From a virus: a stretch of 61,996 nt of DNA. Positions 51,636 to 60,239 of the stretch are shown here, in pieces. The translations under genes were made by a program, and so were the position numbers. The notes beneath the pieces are model-generated. The model worked only from the letters and a program-made list of their open reading frames with translations, made no database searches and was not told the origin of the DNA. Each line of letters starts with the position of its first letter. Position 1 is the first letter of the stretch. The stretch lies in IMG/VR virus record IMGVR_UViG_3300044302_003481, positions 1 through 61,996 of that record. One strand, written 5' to 3'.

Positions 51636-51693
51636 TTTGTTTTCTCAGCGTTTAGTTTGCTGATATCTGAGAACAAAATCCTCTTACGAGGAT
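51634..51693 (-). promoter_or_regulatory. Structured capsid leader with two overlapping hairpins
   Basis: On the minus strand, ATCCTC-GTAA-GAGGAT (51678-51693) forms a 6-bp hairpin followed by TTTTGTT, like a terminator. ATTTTGTTCTCAG (51667-51679) pairs with CTGAG..AACAAAAT (51634-51648, two-base bulge), which includes the capsid ATG and its upstream purines. The two structures share bases 51678-51679, so they compete only slightly. Either could control capsid expression. Confidence 0.5.
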
Positions 51694-51774
51694 GAAGTCT
51701 CTATATCTGGAAAAAATCCATTGAAATAATTATAATATGGGTTTATCAACCTACTTATATAAGTTTGACGTCTA

Positions 51775-51963
51775 CTAGACCATGTTGTACTGAGAATAAG
51801 CAGTAGAAGGTACAACTGCTTGTCCATCAGGCTTTGGATTTGGATTAATATTTTGAGGTTGCAAATCTGATTGAGAAGCTTCTTGTTCTGCAGCAAGAGC
51901 CATCATTATATTCTTGTAGTCTTCAGACTTTTCAACGGCTTCAATAGCTTTTTCTTTGCTCAT
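51775..51963 (-). CDS. Small hypothetical protein (62 aa) before capsid gene
   Basis: A 62-residue protein with a charged helix (KEKAIEAVEKSEDYKNIMMA) and a Pro/Asn/Gln-rich tail. Its ATG overlaps the stop of the upstream gene. It is probably a scaffold-type or minor head protein. The 139 bp between it and the capsid gene form the structured leader. Confidence 0.5.
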   Translation of the reverse strand: MSKEKAIEAVEKSEDYKNIMMALAAEQEASQSDLQPQNINPNPKPDGQAVVPSTAYSQYNMV

Positions 51964-52361
51964 TTTTTCTTAGCAGGTGGATAGCCAACAGGAAGTTGTT
52001 GGAAAGCGGCAGGTGGCATCATTTGTGCCAAGGTCATCTGATATTGTGCAAGAAACATCTTTTGATTATTAATACTTGCATTCAGATTTTGAGTTGATGA
52101 AAGACCATTCATCGGTAATGGAGAACCTGGAAGATTTAATTTCAAATAACTTGACTCTAAATCTTGAGGCATAGGAGAATCATTAACCGCTGGATCTCTC
52201 ATTGCACCATAATTGTCTGTCATTCCATATATAACTTGTCTCTGAGCGTCACCAGCACCAAACATTGTCAGTCCTGGGGCTCCCATACCTCCCCCAGCTG
52301 TACCAAATCCAGAAAGAAATGAATTTGTTCTATCTTGTGCGCTACCTTTCTTTTTTGCCAT
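51960..52361 (-). CDS. Hypothetical Gly/Met/Gln-rich protein (133 aa)
   Basis: A 133-residue protein with a basic start (MAKKKGSAQDR), a Gly-rich region and a helical Met/Gln-rich C-terminal half (MFLAQYQMTLAQMMPPAAFQ). The composition suggests an unstructured head-assembly protein. It is separated from the scaffold gene by a terminator. Confidence 0.5.
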   Translation of the reverse strand: MAKKKGSAQDRTNSFLSGFGTAGGGMGAPGLTMFGAGDAQRQVIYGMTDNYGAMRDPAVNDSPMPQDLESSYLKLNLPGSPLPMNGLSSTQNLNASINNQKMFLAQYQMTLAQMMPPAAFQQLPVGYPPAKKK

Positions 52362-52365
52362 TAGT

Positions 52366-52403
52366 AAAAAAAATAAAATAGGGGGTAGAAAAACTACCCC
52401 TTA
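52366..52403 (-). terminator. Terminator after the scaffold gene
   Basis: On the minus strand AAGGGGTAG pairs with CTACCCCCT around TTTTT and is followed by ATTTTATTTTTTTT. It lies between the scaffold stop (52417) and the next start (52361), so downstream head genes probably need read-through or their own promoter. Confidence 0.7.
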
Positions 52404-52416
52404 TTTAGTTATTGAA

Positions 52417-53457
52417 TTACTCCATTACAAGGAGCTTTTGACGGAAGATTTCAGGATCTTGCTGAGCTGCATTTAGATACTTCCAAGCTTCTTGAGGGTT
52501 ACGATCAGCTGCATTTCCGAAGTTATTCCAGAAATCAGTTGGGTTAGCCGCTCTCTGAGGCTGTGGAGGAACTGGCATCTCAGGGCGTGAAGGAGCTGCT
52601 GCAGCTGGAGCTTGTCCAGTAACATTAGGCTGTCCAGTTACCTGAGGAGCATTTGCATACTGCTGACCTACTGCTTGACCTTGAGGAGCTGCTGGTCTTT
52701 GTGCAGGAACAGGATAAGGACCATTCTCACCAAAGAACTCACATGTGTAATCAGCAAGAACATCTGGATCAGTAAGGATTCTTTCGTAAACCTTATGCTC
52801 TGCAGATAATTCCTTAAGTAGACCTGCTGCCTCATTTAACTGACCATTAGTAGCAGATACAGCATCTTCTAATTGACAAGAATAGTCATTAAGAATAGCT
52901 GCAGTGTCAGGACCAAAATGATCAATGACATTGATGCTTGCAGGACTAACTCCGTTTGCGAGGAGCTGGTCTGGTGTTATCTCCTGTAAGGTTTGGGAAG
53001 AGTTGTCCGAGTATGCCGGGCTGTTGTTGATCCCAGGCATAGAGGTCTGAAGACCCTGGTTGGCGAATTGGGTCGTTTGTTGGGAACCGTAACTGGCCGG
53101 GTCGACTGCTTGAGTCTGAGGCGACTGTTGACCCTGGAACGGGAATTGGACTGGTGAACTCAGGAGCCCCACCACCTTGTTGAACGCCTCCTTGTAAGGA
53201 CTCTCCTGCTGTTGGGGAGCCTGGGATACCTGGGGGCTGTACGCTGTAGGGGCTGAATTCTGGTAAGGTACCGCCGTCTGCGCTGGCGCTTGTGTCATTG
53301 GTGCCGCCATCGGCTGGGAGCTCGCCACCCATTGGGGAGACGTTCCCACTACGGGTGCCTGGGCTGCTGACTGAGCCGCTGGAGCCACGTAGCTGGTCGG
53401 CTGGGTCTGGGATACTTGGGGTGCCGATTGGGTCGGCGCTACGGTAGCGTCCTGCAT
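52417..53457 (-). CDS. Probable scaffolding protein (346 aa) overprinting the portal C-terminus
   Basis: The first ~170 residues are low-complexity Gln/Pro/Ala/Ser sequence, and the remainder has a helical core with ITPDQLLANG (about 165-175) and LEDAVSATNG, ending in a helical tail. Position between portal and capsid and the charged, Ala/Gln-rich nature fit a scaffold. The ATG at 53457 has an excellent GAAGGAAG Shine-Dalgarno seven bases upstream. Its first 512 nt overlap the portal gene in another frame. Confidence 0.7.
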   Translation of the reverse strand: MQDATVAPTQSAPQVSQTQPTSYVAPAAQSAAQAPVVGTSPQWVASSQPMAAPMTQAPAQTAVPYQNSAPTAYSPQVSQAPQQQESPYKEAFNKVVGLLSSPVQFPFQGQQSPQTQAVDPASYGSQQTTQFANQGLQTSMPGINNSPAYSDNSSQTLQEITPDQLLANGVSPASINVIDHFGPDTAAILNDYSCQLEDAVSATNGQLNEAAGLLKELSAEHKVYERILTDPDVLADYTCEFFGENGPYPVPAQRPAAPQGQAVGQQYANAPQVTGQPNVTGQAPAAAAPSRPEMPVPPQPQRAANPTDFWNNFGNAADRNPQEAWKYLNAAQQDPEIFRQKLLVME

Positions 53458-55195
53458 AAGTTACTTCCTTCTGTAATGATTCGAGGGTTCTATATAAAAA
53501 TGGGGTGAGATCAAGTCTCGGGTCTGCAGCCATCGGTAAATTCGGTTGCTGCGGATGCGGAGTCCTCATCTCTTGATTGACTAAGTCAATGAGTTGAGAA
53601 TACGCCCTCTGTACTTCTCCTACCATTCTAAACGGATAACCAGAAAGCATTCCTGCAATCTCGTCATCAGTTTTGGAAGGAAATAAATACTTCAGTGCTT
53701 CTATACTATCAACACCCAATTCTTGTAGGTTTCTTGTGAAGATAGATTGGTTCAATTTATCTTGTGCCGTATCCTCATAAACTGGTCCCATCCAACGCCA
53801 ACTAACTGATCTATCTCCGTCAGGAGCCAGTCCTACAACGCCATCTGGAATCTCTTTAGTCTCAACTGCAGCATCAATAGCTTTCTGTAAACGACTCTCA
53901 TATCTATCTTTTTGCTTTATATACTTCTCATATAGCACTTCATCATCGGGATCTTCAGGAGGAACTGGATATTTAATTCCTGATTGATAAGCTAATGACT
54001 TACGGAAGATTTGTTCTTCTTGGAAGATCATTAACTCAAAACACTTACAGACGCCGTATGTATAAAGCTGTAGGCATTTCTTCTTAGCTGTGGCACTAAC
54101 ACGTCCATAAGCTGATTTAATCTCCGTTGCAGTCACGTTTGTGATGCTTAGGTCATCAATACCACCTAGAGCGAGTCTTATCTCACTTCTAAGCTGTTCT
54201 GCATAACGAGCTTGGTCGGTACCTACAGCATTAGGAGTAATAAAACCAACACGATCAGTTGGCTCCAAATTAGCAATAACTCTTGGAACTCGGTAACCAC
54301 TACCTGGTTTACCTATGTAACCTGGTTGCTGTCTAGTTGTAGGGTCTTGTTTGAAAGTAGAACTAGAAAGATCAAAGTTTGAATTAAAACCAGATTGGCT
54401 AGAAATACTTGGCCTTTGTGCTACATCATCTGAGTTTTGCTCGATAATGTCTTGCTTTGGTCGAGAAGAAAGTAAAGTTGGATTTCCAAAGAATGATAAG
54501 TTTGCACGAATATTCTTTACCATCTCGTCATGAGCAACTATCTGACTAGATAACCACTCAAACTCACCAGCTCCATCAGTACCAAAAGCATCAGGATTAT
54601 TAAAAACTTCTACACATGGAATAAACTCCATACTGTTGTCATGCACTTTCTTATCGAAAGTGGCATAATCCATCTTTTCATTATCGAAAGTTATTTCTTG
54701 TTCACTATGAAATTCTTCAATCTCTTCAGGAGTAATACGTAAACGCATATAACGTTTATCTGTATTTAAACCTGCACCCTTAAATCCCTTAGAAGCTTTA
54801 ACTTTGTAAGGATAGATGATGATTACTTCTTCTAAATCACCTTCTGGCGAGTAATAAGTACGATAAGAATCTTTATCAAACCAATAAAGACGATAAGTCT
54901 TTTGTGTTGGTCGAATATAAAAAAGACCTTTTCCATAGGCTAAAAACCTATCCCATATGGAATCAAGTCTTGCATCTAATTTATTGAACTTTATAACCTG
55001 TTGAATAAAATCAAATCTTTGTGTTCCGAAGTTATCTTGATCAGGATAAAACTCAACTCCTTGACGTATCCCAAACATTTTCATTTGAGATAAATGAGCA
55101 TTAATCAGCATCGTGTCGGCTGATCCGCTACCGTCTCGATTTACTACCGCCTTAATAAGAGGATCGAGTGCGGATTTAGTAGCAGTATCACTCAT
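52946..55195 (-). CDS. Portal protein (749 aa)
   Basis: This large protein follows the terminase in the packaging order. The central core contains EQLRSEIRLALGGIDDLS and ATEIKSAYGRVSATAKKK, with a portal-like helical wing, preceded by strand-rich regions (DKDSYRTYYSPEGDLEEV). The last ~170 residues (beyond about 580) are a disordered Pro/Gly/Ser-rich extension that is encoded by DNA shared with the scaffold gene. The portal forms the dodecameric DNA entry ring of the capsid. Confidence 0.8.
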   Translation of the reverse strand: MSDTATKSALDPLIKAVVNRDGSGSADTMLINAHLSQMKMFGIRQGVEFYPDQDNFGTQRFDFIQQVIKFNKLDARLDSIWDRFLAYGKGLFYIRPTQKTYRLYWFDKDSYRTYYSPEGDLEEVIIIYPYKVKASKGFKGAGLNTDKRYMRLRITPEEIEEFHSEQEITFDNEKMDYATFDKKVHDNSMEFIPCVEVFNNPDAFGTDGAGEFEWLSSQIVAHDEMVKNIRANLSFFGNPTLLSSRPKQDIIEQNSDDVAQRPSISSQSGFNSNFDLSSSTFKQDPTTRQQPGYIGKPGSGYRVPRVIANLEPTDRVGFITPNAVGTDQARYAEQLRSEIRLALGGIDDLSITNVTATEIKSAYGRVSATAKKKCLQLYTYGVCKCFELMIFQEEQIFRKSLAYQSGIKYPVPPEDPDDEVLYEKYIKQKDRYESRLQKAIDAAVETKEIPDGVVGLAPDGDRSVSWRWMGPVYEDTAQDKLNQSIFTRNLQELGVDSIEALKYLFPSKTDDEIAGMLSGYPFRMVGEVQRAYSQLIDLVNQEMRTPHPQQPNLPMAADPRLDLTPFLYRTLESLQKEVTYAGRYRSADPIGTPSIPDPADQLRGSSGSVSSPGTRSGNVSPMGGELPADGGTNDTSASADGGTLPEFSPYSVQPPGIPGSPTAGESLQGGVQQGGGAPEFTSPIPVPGSTVASDSSSRPGQLRFPTNDPIRQPGSSDLYAWDQQQPGILGQLFPNLTGDNTRPAPRKRS

Positions 55196-55213
55196 GAGTT
55201 TTTAACGAATTGT

Positions 55214-55396
55214 CTATTGGTCAATGGTATAACCAGCATGCAAACGTTTTAAAGTAATCACATCACCCTCGGCTTCTACATCAAATCGTTCACTTGGCTG
55301 AAGAGCCAAATCGTGACAAAGTTCATCAGGCAGAGGAATGACAACAGAACCATAAGCGTCCTGTTCGATTTCTACGTTGTAATAGCTGTTTGACAT
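55214..55396 (-). CDS. AbrB/SpoVT-like small protein (60 aa)
   Basis: The sequence SVVIPLPDELCHDLALQPSE then RFDVEAEGDVITLKRL is the swapped-hairpin AbrB pattern (strand, short helix, strand, strand). A DNA-binding regulator, here located between terminase and portal. A second AbrB-like protein is at 8568-8882, so the phage may have an early and a late version. Confidence 0.65.
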   Translation of the reverse strand: MSNSYYNVEIEQDAYGSVVIPLPDELCHDLALQPSERFDVEAEGDVITLKRLHAGYTIDQ

Positions 55397-55423
55397 TGGT
55401 AGGTGTCTTTCCAGTTTAAATCG

Positions 55424-56947
55424 TCAATACTCTAACTCTAGTTTTCCTTTGGTCATTAATCCATTACACAGCCATACCAATGCATCCACACAATCATCAT
55501 GGGAACTAACTCCAAAATTAACAATTTCATCAGTTAAATTAGTAAATCTCCTGTACTTATTAAATATAATTTTTCTCTGTTCAAAAAGACCCATAATTCC
55601 CCTAAAACGTGCAACTTTGTCCCCGCGAAATCCTTTAACTGCATGCCATATCATGTTATATAAACCCTGATCTCCTAAGCATATTCTTTTAAAATCAGCC
55701 TCTAAAGATGCCTGATAAGCAACAGCTTCTGACCAAATATGAACAGCATTTCCAGTAGGGAAATAATTTTTATTATCTTTGTGAATCACACCCCATTCTT
55801 CCATCATTTCCATTAAACTATCTAATTTTTCTAAATTACCCATAAGTCGTATTCTCTTGCAATCGATAATATGAATTTTGTCTTTAATACGACCTCCCAT
55901 TACAAAAACTGTATAGTCATTCTGTTCCCTTACTCCTGCTGATAAATCTACACCTACACCCATTGCATCAAATTGAGTCGCAATAGAACCTTTAACAATT
56001 AAATCTGGTGAAAGAGATAACTCACTTGTCTGTACAATTTGATTTTGATACTGGAAACTATAGGCAATTGGAGCTTGTCTTCGACGATCACGAAGATAAT
56101 CTAATGACCACATCTCAGGCCAATAAGATATTTCATCTCCATTCTTATCTACAGTTATTGCAGATTGAATAATTTGAACCCAATCATTTGCTGGAGTAAA
56201 AGTAGTTTTATGAATATCATCATGACGAAAACGAGTCCCTAGACAAACAGCTCTTCCACCCTCAAACATAGTTGGAACAATAACAGCATTCCAGTTGTCC
56301 TCCATAGCTTGGCGGATATCCCTATTTTTAATATCATCTGCACTCTTAATTGCGTCATCAATAATACAAAGATGAGAACGTTTAGATGTCACAGCACCCT
56401 TTAGACCTGCACAACAAACGGTAAATTCTTCTTCACCAGTAGATTTAATACCTGCAAATTTCCAATCAATACTCCAATATTCGTTTGAGTTTATTCCTTT
56501 AGCAATTTTTACTGTTGGAAAAACCTCTTTATAAGTCTTACTTTCTTCAATAATTCTTTTAATAGCGGCACTCTTAGGTCTTGCCACATCAACCGTATAA
56601 GAAATATATAAAATTTTCAAAGGCATACGCTTTAAAGCATGTACACCAATTGACCAAGCTGTGAACAAACCTAGAACCGTTGACTTAGCTGAACCTCGTG
56701 GAGCAAGAATATCAATATTAGGTCCAGCAATACCAGATAAACATTCACTACTATCACCCGTACATAGATATTTATGCCATTGTTTATGATGACTTGCAGG
56801 AGGTTTATCACCTACAACATCACAAAAATATGCAAAATCGACTCTTGCACGTTCGACATCAATATTGGAAGTCTTTTTGACTACCTGCTGCTTAGCTGCT
56901 GCTCTTGCAGTGCGTCTGTAGACGCTATAAATACTTGTACCTGCCAT
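55424..56947 (-). CDS. terL: Terminase large subunit (507 aa)
   Basis: The packaging ATPase shows Walker A APRGSAKST at 82-90 and a Walker B-like LCIIDD at 193-198. The C-terminal RNase H-like nuclease has VGVDLSAG (first catalytic Asp) and SSHDDCVDAL near the end. It pumps DNA through the portal and cuts at the end of packaging. The N-terminal 50 residues contain a basic linker. It lies downstream of the candidate small subunit. Confidence 0.92.
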   Translation of the reverse strand: MAGTSIYSVYRRTARAAAKQQVVKKTSNIDVERARVDFAYFCDVVGDKPPASHHKQWHKYLCTGDSSECLSGIAGPNIDILAPRGSAKSTVLGLFTAWSIGVHALKRMPLKILYISYTVDVARPKSAAIKRIIEESKTYKEVFPTVKIAKGINSNEYWSIDWKFAGIKSTGEEEFTVCCAGLKGAVTSKRSHLCIIDDAIKSADDIKNRDIRQAMEDNWNAVIVPTMFEGGRAVCLGTRFRHDDIHKTTFTPANDWVQIIQSAITVDKNGDEISYWPEMWSLDYLRDRRRQAPIAYSFQYQNQIVQTSELSLSPDLIVKGSIATQFDAMGVGVDLSAGVREQNDYTVFVMGGRIKDKIHIIDCKRIRLMGNLEKLDSLMEMMEEWGVIHKDNKNYFPTGNAVHIWSEAVAYQASLEADFKRICLGDQGLYNMIWHAVKGFRGDKVARFRGIMGLFEQRKIIFNKYRRFTNLTDEIVNFGVSSHDDCVDALVWLCNGLMTKGKLELEY

Positions 56948-56971
56948 GCACGTAGCATAGCTTAAGAATCT

Positions 56972-57457
56972 CTAACTTTCCTCTTGTAAGATTTTTGTCC
57001 AAACTCCCATTGATGCTTCTGTTAATGGACCTTCAATAGGATCGTCTCTAAAAATAGACAACATTTCTCGTAAAGCTCTGTCTGCTCCAGCAAGAATTAA
57101 ACCTTGTTTATCTAGTAATACCTTCTCATCACTAAGTTGTTTAATCGTTCCCCTTAATTCCTTTTGAAGCATTGCAATTCTGGCGGTACCCATGTCCTGC
57201 TTCACCATACCTTGTTCAATACCAATTCTTAAATTAGAAATATCCTGCTGCATTGAATCAATTTCAGCTTCCAATACTTCATTAAAGTTACGCCTTTTGA
57301 ATTTTCTCTGAGCCCATTTATCGCATTGAACGATGGTACCTGTAAACCCAAGAAATCGGGAATACAAATACATTTGAATTGAGCTTCGAGTTTGTTTACA
57401 AAAGGCTAAAAAGGCTTCTCTATCTTTTAAAGAAAGGCTCTTTAACCATTCGGTCAT
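56972..57457 (-). CDS. Candidate terminase small subunit (161 aa)
   Basis: A helical 161-residue protein with an N-terminal region that could form an HTH (LKDREAFLAFCKQ, then SSIQMYLYSRFLG), a basic WAQRKFKRRNFNE stretch and a C-terminal oligomerisation helix. Its position, 24 bp before terL, fits a small subunit that recognises phage DNA. Sequence alone does not prove it. Confidence 0.5.
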   Translation of the reverse strand: MTEWLKSLSLKDREAFLAFCKQTRSSIQMYLYSRFLGFTGTIVQCDKWAQRKFKRRNFNEVLEAEIDSMQQDISNLRIGIEQGMVKQDMGTARIAMLQKELRGTIKQLSDEKVLLDKQGLILAGADRALREMLSIFRDDPIEGPLTEASMGVWTKILQEES

Positions 57458-58341
57458 ACTCTAGTTGCTGTGCGAGCTTGACTATAATCCCTATCCTCCT
57501 TGTAGCGACGGAAAGCTTCTCTTTGCATATCTGTACGACGTGTCTCTGATCCACGGGTCCTTTCTAACGCTCTGGCTTCTTCACCACCAACTCTTGCTAA
57601 TCCTCTTTCTCCTGTATATTTTTCAGCCTGTGTCTGTCTCTGTTGAGCCCCTCCTTCCCCTAATAATCCCCTTTCACCCGCATACCGCTCCGCTTGAGTC
57701 TGACGTTCTTCTTTTCCTTTAGAACTGACTAATCCTCTTTCACCGGCATAACGTTCGGATTGTGTTTCTCGTTGTTGCTTACCTCCTTCTCCTATTAGAC
57801 CTCTTTCTCCTGCATAACGTTCAGCTTGGGTTTCCCTTGCTTCTGCTGCAGTTGTCTTAACTAAGCCTCTTTCTCCTACATAACGCTCTGCTTGAGTTTC
57901 ACGAGCCTGTCTTCCACTCTCTTGTAATCCTTCGGATTGTGTTAATCGCTCTTGTTGCCCTTTTATACCTTCAGTTAACCTCGTTTGTGCGCCAACAGTT
58001 TCAGCAGTTTCTCGTTGTTCCGCTCCTTCAGTTTCTAACGCCTTTCTTCTTTCTAATCCTTCAACACCTACCTTTAATCGATCCTGCTTACCAATTGCCT
58101 CATACTCACCTTTTTTAAGATCAGAGGCTCCTTGAGCAGCTCTCATCTCTTCTGTTGTGAAATATGTCTTCAGACCCTTATCTTCTTCCGCAGCCAACTT
58201 CATGTTGATCCGCGTTTGTGCCGCAGCTGCCTCGTCCAGTACTAATTGGTTCGTTGTCTCCTGATCAACGGTATAGACATTACCGCCAATCGTATACTTT
58301 TTATCCGCAACCTTATTTGGATCGTTTTTGTCGTCAGCCAT
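57454..58341 (-). CDS. Repeat-rich helical virion protein (295 aa)
   Basis: Residues 147-256 hold five exact-length 22-residue repeats of the form RETQAERYAGERGL plus eight variable residues. Residues about 95-146 show more degenerate 11-residue units. The result should be a very long charged coiled coil. The protein overlaps the next gene by 4 nt. It may be an internal virion or assembly protein acting as a rod. Function unknown. Confidence 0.6.
   Translation of the reverse strand: MADDKNDPNKVADKKYTIGGNVYTVDQETTNQLVLDEAAAAQTRINMKLAAEEDKGLKTYFTTEEMRAAQGASDLKKGEYEAIGKQDRLKVGVEGLERRKALETEGAEQRETAETVGAQTRLTEGIKGQQERLTQSEGLQESGRQARETQAERYVGERGLVKTTAAEARETQAERYAGERGLIGEGGKQQRETQSERYAGERGLVSSKGKEERQTQAERYAGERGLLGEGGAQQRQTQAEKYTGERGLARVGGEEARALERTRGSETRRTDMQREAFRRYKEDRDYSQARTATRV
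57574..57903 (-). repeat. Five tandem 66-bp in-frame repeats
   Basis: The units encode residues 147-168, 169-190, 191-212, 213-234 and 235-256 of the helical protein. Every unit keeps the ERGL core; the last eight residues of each vary. Confidence 0.85.
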
Positions 58342-58393
58342 CTTTAAAATTTATCAATTAGCATTATTTAGATTCTACCAACGGTGAAGCTAA

Positions 58394-59152
58394 CTAACCT
58401 GTGAAGTATGTTCTCTTCAATCCTAATTGACCAAATTCGTTCGCCGCATCTTGTGACTTAGCTCTTGCTTCAATAAGTGCAGCCTTGGCTATACGTGGTA
58501 CTGCAAAAGCTTGTTGAGACATTAAATTAGTTCTTGCCACTCCCATTGGTGAGTTCATATAGTCATACATCTGAGCCTTATCTAACTGATAAGCATATTC
58601 ATTAGCAATCTTGTTATAAAGAAGATTTTGTTCCCTCTCTCTATCCTTCAGCCTCCTATCACGCCATCCCGAATAACCATCTTGTATAATCTTTCCAACT
58701 GACAGACCAGAACCTAGGTTTGGAACTGGGTCCGATGTAACTGCTTTTGTAGGATCATAATCTGGATTTTTCTTTTCAGCAAATATCTCAATAGGTACAC
58801 CTCCTAACGTATTTGGAGCATCTATTCTTCTTCCCCATTCATCTAAACCTGATCCTCTCTTATCAAGATCCCCTTTAGTCCAAGGTAATGCATCATATGC
58901 ACCAGTGAAAACTCTAGGTATACCTAACCACCCAGTAGGTGCATCTTCACTAATAATTACACCATCCCTGACTAATGTTCCATCAGGTAATTGTTCATAT
59001 TGTGGCCCTTTTTTTGTAGGATCAAATCTAGGATCAGGAATAGTTGGGTCCCAATAATTAATCCTCCCAACAGAAGAATTATTTCCCATCCCTAAGATGT
59101 TATTAATCTTAGTTAAGAAATTATCTTTGCGATTATTGAGTTTTGTACTCAT
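58394..59152 (-). CDS. Putative internal virion protein (252 aa)
   Basis: A 252-residue protein with a polar N-terminal half (Asp/Pro/Gly-rich) and a helical C-terminal region (EQNLLYNKIANEYAYQLDKA). No recognised motif. It belongs to the block of large polar genes upstream of the terminase. Such a block in short-tailed phages often encodes ejected internal proteins; that is inference. Confidence 0.55.
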   Translation of the reverse strand: MSTKLNNRKDNFLTKINNILGMGNNSSVGRINYWDPTIPDPRFDPTKKGPQYEQLPDGTLVRDGVIISEDAPTGWLGIPRVFTGAYDALPWTKGDLDKRGSGLDEWGRRIDAPNTLGGVPIEIFAEKKNPDYDPTKAVTSDPVPNLGSGLSVGKIIQDGYSGWRDRRLKDREREQNLLYNKIANEYAYQLDKAQMYDYMNSPMGVARTNLMSQQAFAVPRIAKAALIEARAKSQDAANEFGQLGLKRTYFTG

Positions 59153-59157
59153 GGTCC

Positions 59158-59952
59158 TTAGAAGTATCTAAAGTTGTTTCTGTTTTGCATTGCATTTGCT
59201 ACAGCTTGATTACTAGCTTCAGCCATATTAAATCCTGATGCCTGAGAAGCTTCACTCATCGCTCTAGCCATCTCAATATTCTCTTTTAACTGCTTAGCAG
59301 CGGCTTGACGAGCAAGGTCTGCTTTCTCTTTTCTCTCAGTCTGAGCAAAAGTCGTATCGCCAAGAATATTCATTACATTTGCGTTTGTTCTTGCATCTAA
59401 TTGTCTACCAAGCCTATCGCCAAATGGAACTCCTGCTGGATCTAAGCGATACCAGTAATTACCTTGTGGTCCCATCATCCGGTCAATCGTTCCTGGTGGT
59501 AAATTCTGACTTCCTAAAACATCTCCAGAATTAGGATCTCCTCGTCCTGATAATTGACTAGCTGCAATACCTCCAGTTCTATTTACTGCACCACCAACAG
59601 GTCCACCTGAACCACTTGTAGCCATTACACCTAGACCACTAGCAAGAGGTACACCTACAGCCGCTAAATTTTGTGCTCTTGAAAGAGGAACACCCATCTT
59701 AGTTAAGCCTGCTCTACCTAAGAAACGTGCTTTTGGTCCACCCAGTCCAAATATCTGCCCCATGGAAGCGCCTTGAAGACCACCCTGTATCATTCCTCCT
59801 AATCCTTCACCCTGTAATGCAGATGAACCAAACCCATAAGCACCACCATATTTCCACAAATTATTTCCTAAATGAGTACCAATAGGTCTAGCAAATCTTA
59901 ATGCGTCATCTAAATAAGGAAGACCTTTTGAAACTAGTGTGCCCCAACCCAT
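59158..59952 (-). CDS. Gly/Ala-rich putative internal virion protein (264 aa)
   Basis: The first 130 residues are Gly/Ala/Leu-rich with hydrophobic stretches (GGLQGASMGQIFGLGG), which could insert into membranes during DNA entry. The last 60 residues form an Ala/Glu/Met-rich helix. It is five bases from the 252-aa gene. Function is inferred from position and composition only. Confidence 0.55.
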   Translation of the reverse strand: MGWGTLVSKGLPYLDDALRFARPIGTHLGNNLWKYGGAYGFGSSALQGEGLGGMIQGGLQGASMGQIFGLGGPKARFLGRAGLTKMGVPLSRAQNLAAVGVPLASGLGVMATSGSGGPVGGAVNRTGGIAASQLSGRGDPNSGDVLGSQNLPPGTIDRMMGPQGNYWYRLDPAGVPFGDRLGRQLDARTNANVMNILGDTTFAQTERKEKADLARQAAAKQLKENIEMARAMSEASQASGFNMAEASNQAVANAMQNRNNFRYF

Positions 59953-59993
59953 TTTTTTAATCTCAATACATATATCTAATTATTTTAGTGGCT

Positions 59994-60239
59994 CTAACTC
60001 TTAGACAATAACTCTTCTTTAGCTAATGATAAATAATTCCGCAAAACGTTTAAATCAAGCATCAAAACTCCATCCACTTCATGCACAGCTTCAGGGATAA
60101 TTTCTTGTACTTGTTGTGCCGAAAATCCAGCTCTTAACGATTGAGCTGGATCTATATTTTCTTTATACCGAAATTGAATCGGCTCTAACTTTTTTAACTT
60201 CTCAAGCGCACTCACGGAGCCCCTTAACAAAGAATGCAA
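59994..60239 (-). CDS. S74-type chaperone C-terminal half (81 aa), separate frame
   Basis: The sequence ALEKLKKLEPIQFRYKENID, then GFSAQQVQEIIPEAV and LNVLRNYLSLAKEELL, is the second half of a peptidase S74 intramolecular chaperone domain. The first half of the domain, including DERLK, ends the preceding frame at 60202-60678. The two frames overlap by 38 nt. It is either a separate small subunit, a +1 frameshift product, or a broken gene. Confidence 0.65.
   Translation of the reverse strand: MHSLLRGSVSALEKLKKLEPIQFRYKENIDPAQSLRAGFSAQQVQEIIPEAVHEVDGVLMLDLNVLRNYLSLAKEELLSKS

Noticed and set aside
51684-51896. 70-aa minus-strand frame overlapping the 62-aa gene before the capsid
   Set aside because: Its Leu/Ile/Asn-rich sequence looks like out-of-frame translation; the 62-aa frame has a coupled start and more normal composition.
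54351-54533. 60-aa plus-strand frame inside the portal gene
   Set aside because: It is antisense to conserved portal sequence and has no supporting start signals.
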